DNA from: Phycisphaerae bacterium
Lineage (GTDB): Bacteria > Planctomycetota > Phycisphaerae > UBA1845 > UTPLA1
NCBI GenBank assembly: GCA_016935885.1
Contig: JAFGQA010000331.1
Coordinates: forward strand, 1 to 7,903
Direction of reading: 5' to 3'
Length of the DNA: 7,903 nucleotides
Of this stretch, positions 1 to 4,716 are shown one piece after another. Under the pieces are notes generated by a model. That model saw nothing but the letters and a program-made list of their open reading frames with translations, made no database searches and was not told where the DNA came from. Position numbers and translations under genes: made by a program. How positions within the stretch are numbered: the stretch's first letter is position 1; each line of letters begins with the position of its first letter.

Positions 1-33
1 AGAATCGAATGCCGCCGGAAGTGTCACGGGCCC

Positions 34-165
34 CAGGCGAGACGCCTGTGCCACAGTGATCCACCACAGGCGAGACGCCTGTGCCACAGTGATCTAACAG
101 AGGCGAAACGCCCGTGCCACGGTGATCCTCCGCAGGCGAAGCCCCTGTGCCGCGGCCTTCGGACG
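34..165. repeat. 33-bp palindromic tandem repeat array, four copies
   Basis: Units begin at 34, 67, 100 and 133, exactly 33 bp apart. Each has the core AGGCG-AGA-CGCCT followed by GTGCCAC. The second copy forms a perfect 8-bp stem with a 3-nt loop (CACAGGCG 65-72, CGCCTGTG 76-83). The third and fourth copies are diverged but keep the spacing. Because 33 is 11 codons, the array stays open in the frame of the downstream phosphoesterase and would read as repeats of the type QARRLCHSDPP. It looks like a dispersed palindromic repeat that has amplified in tandem. The units are contiguous, with no spacers, so it is not a CRISPR array. Confidence 0.85.
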
Positions 166-184
166 CAGTCGCGGAGCCTGCGCC

Positions 185-225
185 ACAACCGTGGCCTGCG
201 CCCTCATAACCGTAGCCTGCGCTCC
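185..225. repeat. Two diverged 21-bp direct repeats
   Basis: Positions 185-204 (ACAACCGTGGCCTGCGCCCT) and 206-225 (ATAACCGTAGCCTGCGCTCC) match at most positions with a 21-bp period. They lie between the 33-bp array and the phosphoesterase, directly upstream of the sequence encoding its apparent signal peptide, and continue the same open frame. They may be decayed relatives of the 33-bp unit, since both contain GCCTGYGCC. Confidence 0.6.
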
Positions 226-258
226 AAGAAAGGCATCGCGTTTTGCATCGTATGTCTT

Positions 259-1719
259 GTGGGCTGTTTCCTGTGTCTAGGCCAGAGCGCCTGCGAAGTG
301 GACGATCCTCTGCTATGGCCGGGCCGCGAAAGCTTGCCGTCCATATCGGACGGCTACACCTTGGTGGCCCGGATCGCCCACGTCACCGACACCCATATCG
401 TCGATGAGGAGTCGCCAGCTCGGTTTCCCGGTGCCCAGGAAATCGTGCCTCCCGCGTGGCGACCTTACGAGGCGTACTCGACCCAGCTTCTCGACGGCAT
501 CCTGCGGACGGTGAATCGCATCCATGCCTCGGGCCGAACCACAGACTTCCTCGTTCACACGGGCGACGCATGCGACAACAGCCAACTCAATGAACTGGCG
601 TGGTTCCTTGGCGTCTTCGATGGGCAGGCGATCGACCCGCTGACCGGGCCCGACGACCGCCCCGCCGAAGCCCGGCCGGACCCGCTGATGGACCCGCACG
701 CTGCCTTCACCGCGCAGGGGCTCTATGAGAAGGGCATCCACGGGGATCGCCCGTCCATTCCGTGGTACACGATCGTCGGCAATCATGACGTCTTCGCGAT
801 CGGCGTGTTTGCCATCTTCGAGGATGTCTGGGGAAGGCGCGTGGCTCCGTTGCCGCTGCCACGCCGGCCGGGCCTCCTGCTGCCCGCGGTCCTTGATCCG
901 CTGGCCTGGTTCTCACACGCCCACGTCACGCCGGGGAACCCGGGGCCGCCGTGCCTGTTGGACTTTCCCCAATTTGTCGAGCCCAACCCGGACCGACGGT
1001 TCTTCAACCGCCGGGAGCTGGTCCACGCCATGTTCTCCACGGTCACCGGGCCGGCGGGACATGGATTCACCGACCCGGAGACGGGGCCAAGCTGGTACAG
1101 CGTCGCCCCCGTGCCGGGCCTGCGGCTGATCGGCCTGGACACCTGCCAGCCGACACACCAGATCGGGGGCTTTCCCTATCAGGACGGCTCGATCTCGGCC
1201 GAGCAGGTGGCGTTTCTGCGGACCGAGTTGGACGCGGCGCGCGATCGTGACGAGCTCGTCATCGTGGCTTCGCACCACCCCAGTGCATCGCTTTGGACCG
1301 GCTACGGATCGGCGTTGGCCGGGTCGACATTCCGAGCCCTGCTCAACGAGTACCCGAACGTCGTGTTGCACTTGGCTGGGCACAACCATCGCAACCGCGT
1401 CATGGACCGAGACGGCTACATCGAGATCGAAACCTGTTCAACGTTGGACTCGCCCCAGGAGGCCCGGCTCGTGGAAATCTGGCGGCACGACACGGACGGC
1501 ACGGTCGTCATTGCGTACGAGATGTTCTCACACTTGGACGATGAACTCCCACCGCTGGGGAGCGACCCGCTGCGAGCCCTGCGCGCGGCGGCCCAAGCCA
1601 TCGCCATGAAGAATGCCGGCGCGATGTTACGCCAGGACGACGTCGAGCCAAGTGGCACAGACGCCCGTGGCAGCCCAACGGACCGCAACGGCTTGTGCCA
1701 AGTTCGGCACAACTTCTGA
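259..1719 (+). CDS. Exported calcineurin-like metallophosphoesterase
   Basis: This is a two-metal phosphohydrolase of the calcineurin-like superfamily; the substrate cannot be told from sequence. Counting from GTG 259 (486 aa), all metal-site motifs are present in order: D-T-H at 44-46, G-D at 102-103 with N107, GNHD at 174-177, HH at 339-340 and GHNH at 374-377. The segment THIVDEESPAR after motif I recalls the large actinobacterial TIGR03767-type metallophosphoesterases, but that is from memory. The start is uncertain. GTG 259 would leave only a stub of a hydrophobic, Cys-rich leader, whereas the open frame upstream supplies RSKKGIAFCIVCLVG, a basic then hydrophobic signal-peptide-like stretch with a lipobox-like LVGC and a possible second site at QSAC. 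No in-frame ATG, GTG or TTG exists between 1 and 258. The protein is therefore probably exported and perhaps lipid-anchored. The last 20 or so residues derive from repeat sequence. It faces the HTH gene convergently and shares no operon here. Confidence 0.9.
   Translation: MGCFLCLGQSACEVDDPLLWPGRESLPSISDGYTLVARIAHVTDTHIVDEESPARFPGAQEIVPPAWRPYEAYSTQLLDGILRTVNRIHASGRTTDFLVHTGDACDNSQLNELAWFLGVFDGQAIDPLTGPDDRPAEARPDPLMDPHAAFTAQGLYEKGIHGDRPSIPWYTIVGNHDVFAIGVFAIFEDVWGRRVAPLPLPRRPGLLLPAVLDPLAWFSHAHVTPGNPGPPCLLDFPQFVEPNPDRRFFNRRELVHAMFSTVTGPAGHGFTDPETGPSWYSVAPVPGLRLIGLDTCQPTHQIGGFPYQDGSISAEQVAFLRTELDAARDRDELVIVASHHPSASLWTGYGSALAGSTFRALLNEYPNVVLHLAGHNHRNRVMDRDGYIEIETCSTLDSPQEARLVEIWRHDTDGTVVIAYEMFSHLDDELPPLGSDPLRALRAAAQAIAMKNAGAMLRQDDVEPSGTDARGSPTDRNGLCQVRHNF
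1653..1712. repeat. Palindromic repeat sequence covering the 3' end of the phosphoesterase gene
   Basis: GGCACAGACGCCCGTGGCAG (1653-1672) is, on the other strand, the GTGCCAC-GGGCG-type palindrome seen at 34-165 and 4542-4630. It is followed by a perfect 7-bp inverted repeat, TTGTGCC 1693-1699 and GGCACAA 1706-1712, ending just before the stop TGA at 1717-1719. Both are translated, giving residues from about 465 to the end. No T-run follows, so an intrinsic terminator is not supported. Confidence 0.65.
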
Positions 1720-1744
1720 TCGATCCGGACAATGAGCCGCGCTC

Positions 1745-1815
1745 TTCGCCATTCGAGGGCGTGCCACTTCCCATTCACAACCCGCCACTCGCCATTCGCT
1801 ATTCCTCATCCCGCC
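1745..1815. repeat. Degenerate heptamer array (consensus YTCGCCA)
   Basis: Seven consecutive 7-mers run from 1767 to 1815: CTTCCCA, TTCACAA, CCCGCCA, CTCGCCA, TTCGCTA, TTCCTCA, TCCCGCC. Two more (TTCGCCA, TTCGAGG) lie at 1745-1758, separated by eight or nine bases. The array occupies part of the 250-bp gap between the convergent phosphoesterase and HTH genes (1720-1969). I see no gene and no good terminator in the rest of that gap. Confidence 0.7.
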
Positions 1816-1969
1816 CGACCTCCTGCCGTCCAACGAGTTGCAGGTAGTGGGTGTGATGAACGGCCTGCGAGTGCGAGGTCGCCCTCTGTGATGCGCGCAT
1901 CGAGCCGTGGGCCAACTGCGTAGGTGGTAAACTGGATCGCTGACTTGTGCCGTCCTCGCCGCTGAGGTT

Positions 1970-3208
1970 CTACTTCCTCCCCGCGAGGATGCCCATGAAA
2001 CCGGCGGCGGCGGCGATCACGATTGAAGCGCCCAGCACAACGATGTGTACCGTACCCTTGGCGATGAAACCCAGGAAACTGGGCCAGACGCCCTGAATCT
2101 GGGCCGCCGTGGCCAGCCCCATGAGTGCCAGGGCAAGGACGCCGATGATGGCGCAGACGTTCAGGGGCACAGCGCCGGCCATCGTCGTCGACGCCGCGAC
2201 CCGGCGTGCCGCTGGCGTCGCCGCTACGGCGACTTCGTAAGGCTCTTCCTCGGCTTCTGTAGCGACTGTCACGACCTCGCTGCTATCATCGACCTGTTCC
2301 GCTACCATCGCCCCCGCATCCGTCTCCGTCTCCTCGGCATCCGCCTGGGGCGAGATGACGTCCAGAAGCTCGGGGCCAAGACTCGTGTCGTCGCTCTCAC
2401 GGGTCAGGTCCAGCAGGCCGCTGCCGCTTCCGACCGAATCGAGTTCCTCCACGCTTGCGGCAATCTGCGTCTCGCCCATGGGGTCGGCCTCGATGGCCAA
2501 GTCCTCATCGTCGAAAACGCTGATGCCGACCTTCTTCGCCGGCTGCACGGCCTCGCCGGCAGCCAGTTGCTCGTCGGGCTTCCTCTCATCGAGGCCGGCG
2601 TCCAGGCTGATGATGCTGGAACCCGACAGACCGAGGTCGGGAACGCCAGGATCCAGGAGGACTGCCTCGGCTTCCGCCGTCTCCGCCTGCGGCTCGCCGG
2701 CCGGCTCCAGGTCTATTTCAGCCGCCATCGCCGTGGGTTGAGCCGGCTCCGGCTCCTTCGGCGCCGCCGGCAAATCTTCCGGAATGTCCTCGATGGTTAG
2801 TTCAGCGGGCCCGGCAGCCTCGGCCTTGGCGGGGCCCTCGGCCGGCGCGGCCTTCGCTGTAGCCTCCTCCGCCGCCTCGTACTCTGTTGGGCTGCCGTCA
2901 AACAGCGGGCTCCCGTCCAACAGGCCAAGCCCCGAAGACGCGTCCGCCAACTCCGACAACGCGGAGGCGAAGGATTCTGCCTCTTCATCTTCGTCCCCGG
3001 CGGGCGTAAGATCCGCGGCCGCGGCAAGGTCCACGATGCTGCTGCCTTCCTTAGCGGCGATTCGTTCGACTTCCGCTTGCTTGTAGAAGACGTTGCCCGC
3101 GTCCCGGACCTCGCTCAACTGCGCCTCGGCGACCAGGGCCTTGACTTCATCGGTGGTCTTGCCGAGCCTCTCACAAACCTGCTCCATTGTCAGATAGTCG
3201 TTTGCCAT
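1970..3208 (-). CDS. Membrane-anchored HTH-domain protein with acidic linker
   Basis: The 412-aa protein has three parts. Residues 5-52 (YLTMEQVCERLGKTTDEVKA... to VFYKQAEVERIA) look like a MerR/excisionase-type helix-turn-helix (HTH_17-like). Residues 55-340 are an acidic, Ala/Glu/Pro-rich, probably disordered linker. Within it sit short ordered-looking motifs: SSGLGLLDGSPLFDG (91-105), SGSSIISLDAGLD (195-207) and GSGSGLLDLTRESDDTSLG (260-278). Residues about 347-369 and 384-408 are two hydrophobic segments predicted to span the membrane, leaving only RK after them. From memory, the LLDLTRESDDTSLG stretch recurs in planctomycete proteins of unknown role. A membrane-tethered DNA-binding regulator is one reading; an HTH fold used for protein binding is another. 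The start ATG at 3208 has AGGAAG (3222-3217) eight bases upstream. It lies 195 bp downstream of the one-TM gene on the same strand and may share its transcript. Confidence 0.85.
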   Translation of the reverse strand: MANDYLTMEQVCERLGKTTDEVKALVAEAQLSEVRDAGNVFYKQAEVERIAAKEGSSIVDLAAAADLTPAGDEDEEAESFASALSELADASSGLGLLDGSPLFDGSPTEYEAAEEATAKAAPAEGPAKAEAAGPAELTIEDIPEDLPAAPKEPEPAQPTAMAAEIDLEPAGEPQAETAEAEAVLLDPGVPDLGLSGSSIISLDAGLDERKPDEQLAAGEAVQPAKKVGISVFDDEDLAIEADPMGETQIAASVEELDSVGSGSGLLDLTRESDDTSLGPELLDVISPQADAEETETDAGAMVAEQVDDSSEVVTVATEAEEEPYEVAVAATPAARRVAASTTMAGAVPLNVCAIIGVLALALMGLATAAQIQGVWPSFLGFIAKGTVHIVVLGASIVIAAAAGFMGILAGRK

Positions 3209-3216
3209 CGCTGCAG

Positions 3217-3222
3217 CTTCCT
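3217..3222 (-). promoter_or_regulatory. Ribosome binding site of the HTH gene
   Basis: The minus strand reads AGGAAG from 3222 to 3217, eight bases before the ATG at 3208. This supports that start. Confidence 0.65.
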
Positions 3223-3243
3223 GCGCTTGCGGCGCCTACGCGG

Positions 3244-3262
3244 CCGGCTTGCGGCAAGCCGG
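3244..3262. repeat. GC-rich perfect hairpin between the two minus-strand genes
   Basis: CCGGCTTGC (3244-3252) and GCAAGCCGG (3254-3262) are perfect complements around one base, in practice an 8-bp stem with a 3-nt loop. It lies in the 195-bp gap, 36 bp upstream of the HTH gene start. There is no T-run on the minus strand after it, so it is not an obvious terminator. It could fold in the leader of the HTH mRNA or be another short palindromic repeat. Confidence 0.6.
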
Positions 3263-3403
3263 ACCGGCAGGTTGCCATGCTTCCTTCAGATCAGGTCCCT
3301 ATTGCCTGTCTCCCTCGTCACGGTCGTCGATCGTCCCAATCTTCCCAGTGGTCAAAGCCCAAGGTGGCGTGGCAGCGTGCCGCACCGGCTTGGGGAACCG
3401 GCC

Positions 3404-3898
3404 CTAAGGTGGAAAACCGGGGATGTTCGTCTCAAGTGCCTTCTCGTCACCATCGGCATCGCCGGGCGCGATGACGCCCCCATTGATCCGTTCTTCGATG
3501 CGGCTCTGACCCGTCACCAGGACGCGTATTTCGTCCGGTGTCGGCACGTCGTTGGCGTACTCTTCCAGGTACCGGTCCCAGCGGAAAGAGCGGGCGGCAA
3601 CCAGCTTCAGCTTGCGCGTGCCGGGCAGGTACTCGTAGCACCAGATGTTGCTGCTGTCCACGTCCATCATGAATAGGCCGTACTGGTTCTTGCCGAGTTG
3701 CCCAGTGAAGGCAAAGACGCCGCGCGCTCCGACCATCGGGGCGTCACCGTACACCTGCTGGACGACGAGTGGCTCCGTCGCCCGCAAGACCAGGACCGTG
3801 GCAATGATCGCGAGCAAGATCGCGATGATCCACAGCACCGTCTGACGTGGCTGCGGGACTGCAATCGCCACCGCCTCGCTTCTGTGCTCTGGTTCCAT
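3404..3898 (-). CDS. Conserved-looking single-TM protein of unknown function
   Basis: The 164-aa protein has a short cytoplasmic N-terminus, one membrane segment at about residues 21-39 (VLWIIAILLAIIATVLVL), and an outside domain with ARGVFAFTGQLGKNQYGLFM (58-77), then DVDSSNIWCYEYLPGTRKLK and LVAARSFRWDRYLEEY (99-114). From memory, this ARGVFAFTGQL...DVD...WCYEY...AARS...DRYLE pattern occurs in small planctomycete proteins without a known function; I assign none. The regular VFAFTGQ / YGLFMMDVD / IWCYEY / LKLVAARS pattern suggests a small beta-rich domain. The ATG at 3898 has AAGGA upstream (TTAAGGATACGTTCG, spacing 8). A strong promoter lies at 3977-3950, giving a leader of roughly 45 nt. 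The HTH gene follows on the same strand. Confidence 0.8.
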   Translation of the reverse strand: MEPEHRSEAVAIAVPQPRQTVLWIIAILLAIIATVLVLRATEPLVVQQVYGDAPMVGARGVFAFTGQLGKNQYGLFMMDVDSSNIWCYEYLPGTRKLKLVAARSFRWDRYLEEYANDVPTPDEIRVLVTGQSRIEERINGGVIAPGDADGDEKALETNIPGFPP

Positions 3899-3949
3899 CG
3901 AACGTATCCTTAAGGTTCAGTGCCCCCGCGCTGTGCTCCCCAGCACCTT

Positions 3950-3977
3950 ATTATATGAGAAAAGGACCGCTCCTCAA
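3950..3977 (-). promoter_or_regulatory. Sigma70-type promoter for the one-TM gene
   Basis: Reading the minus strand, TTGAGG (3977-3972, four of six bases match TTGACA) is followed after 16 bp by TATAAT (3955-3950), a perfect -10. Transcription would start near 3943, about 45 nt before the ATG at 3898. This AT-rich patch stands out in GC-rich surroundings. Confidence 0.75.
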
Positions 3978-4004
3978 GGCCGTCAGGCCAAAAACCATTC
4001 CAGC

Positions 4005-4187
4005 GGGTGCGTGACAGTCTCGGCAGGTGTTGTTCAGAGCCCCAAGCGCCAGCGCGGGGTCCTCTCGGACAGGCTGCAGGCTTTCGGACCCACTCGCTTG
4101 CGCTCGGGGCTCGGATCAGGTGCCCGCCGCGGGCGATATCACGCTCCAGTTCGCCGATTCGCAAGCCGGCTCAACTGTCACGCACCT
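4005..4187. mobile_element. MITE-like palindromic element with nested hairpin
   Basis: GGTGCGTGACAGT (4006-4018) and ACTGTCACGCACC (4174-4186) are perfect 13-bp inverted ends about 180 bp apart. Nested inside is a second palindrome: GAGCCCCAAGCGCCAGCG (4037-4054) pairs with CGCTTGCGCTCGGGGCTC (4095-4112) at 16 of 18 bases, and GGGTCC (4057-4062) pairs with GGACCC (4086-4091). The left arm reads SPKRQRG in one frame, a signature I recall from planctomycete repeats. There is no transposase; any movement would have to be driven from elsewhere. I cannot see a target-site duplication. Confidence 0.6.
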
Positions 4188-4264
4188 CACTCCAGCCAGC
4201 GGGTATACGTCCCGATTCTCAGTCGGCTCCGACTTGGCAAGGCCGCGCCGCCGCTACTGCCGCT

Positions 4265-4288
4265 GGTGCGAGAATCCCTTCTCGCACC
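4265..4288. repeat. Hairpin repeat GGTGCGAGAA-TCCC-TTCTCGCACC, copy 1
   Basis: GGTGCGAGAA (4265-4274) and TTCTCGCACC (4279-4288) form a perfect 10-bp stem with a TCCC loop. The same sequence recurs at 4397-4442. A smaller inverted repeat, CCCGC (4287-4291) and GCGGG (4297-4301), follows at once. Confidence 0.75.
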
Positions 4289-4394
4289 CGCTTACGGCGG
4301 GAATCCCCTCACACACATCGACACACGGGGCCCAGAGAGGATTCTCGGCCCAGCGTGATTCCACCCATGGCAGCCCGGGGCACACACGCGATCG

Positions 4395-4442
4395 CTGGTG
4401 CGAGAATCCCTTCTCGCTGGTGCGAGAATCCCTTCTCGCACC
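4395..4442. repeat. Tandem pair of the same hairpin repeat, copies 2 and 3
   Basis: A 22-bp unit starting CTGGTGCGAGAATCCC is repeated head to tail at 4395-4416 and 4417-4438. The last copy completes the 10-bp stem with TTCTCGCACC (4433-4442). The arms of neighbouring copies can also pair with one another, giving alternative folds. A looser relative (GAGAGGATTCTCGG) is at about 4336-4349. Confidence 0.75.
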
Positions 4443-4508
4443 CACTTCTGCATGGAAGCTGTGGCGGAACACCGCGCGCGTCCCTCCTTTCGCAGGGCGA
4501 GCAGGCCG

Positions 4509-4650
4509 GGGTCCGTGATACTTCCGGCAACATTCGATTCTGGGTGCCACGGGCGGCTTGCCCGCCCGTGCGGTCTCTCTGGTGGGCGCACGGGGCATAC
4601 ACACTGGCAGGCAAGCTGCCAGTGGCACCCGCCTAAACTGTCACGGACCC
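4509..4650. mobile_element. Nested palindromic MITE-like element upstream of pabB
   Basis: The outer ends are GGGTCCGTGA (4509-4518) and TCACGGACCC (4641-4650), a perfect 10-bp inverted repeat. Inside, GGGTGCCAC (4542-4550) pairs perfectly with GTGGCACCC (4622-4630). Inside that lie two further hairpins: CACGGGCGG (4548-4556) with CCGCCCGTG (4562-4570), and CACTGGCAG (4602-4610) with CTGCCAGTG (4616-4624). The right end, read on the minus strand, is GGGTCCGTGACAGT, matching the left end of the 4005-4187 element at 13 of 14 bases. It has no coding capacity of its own. Confidence 0.65.
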
Positions 4651-4679
4651 AGCACGCCGGGGCGGCCGCCCAATCGGCA

Positions 4680-4708
4680 TTCAGCCCTCCCCCGCCCGGC
4701 ATTATACT
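4680..4708 (+). promoter_or_regulatory. Putative pabB promoter, possibly giving a leaderless mRNA
   Basis: TATACT (4703-4708) is a good -10 box. A weak -35 (TTCAGC, 4680-4685) lies 17 bp upstream. Initiation about seven bases past the -10 would fall near 4715, two bases before the ATG at 4717. No Shine-Dalgarno sequence precedes that ATG, as expected if the mRNA is leaderless. Confidence 0.5.
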
Positions 4709-4716
4709 GCCCGCAT

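Noticed and set aside
34..165. CRISPR array made of the 33-bp repeats
   Set aside because: The units are contiguous and diverge along their whole length; there are no unique spacers, and no cas genes are visible.
2045..2800. 251-aa open frame on the plus strand
   Set aside because: It lies antisense within the HTH gene and is Arg/Leu/Gly-rich, as expected from high-GC shadow frames; it has no recognisable motif.
3077..3676. 199-aa open frame on the plus strand
   Set aside because: It runs antisense across two minus-strand genes and their gap, with no domain pattern or ribosome binding site.
4027..4518. 163-aa plus-strand frame with WCENPFS repeats
   Set aside because: Its only repeated motif is the translated hairpin repeat; coding-like structure is absent and several frames are open at once because of GC content.
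4558..4716. 53-codon N-terminal extension of pabB
   Set aside because: It would translate the palindromic element and the promoter region; the PabB similarity begins after ATG 4717.
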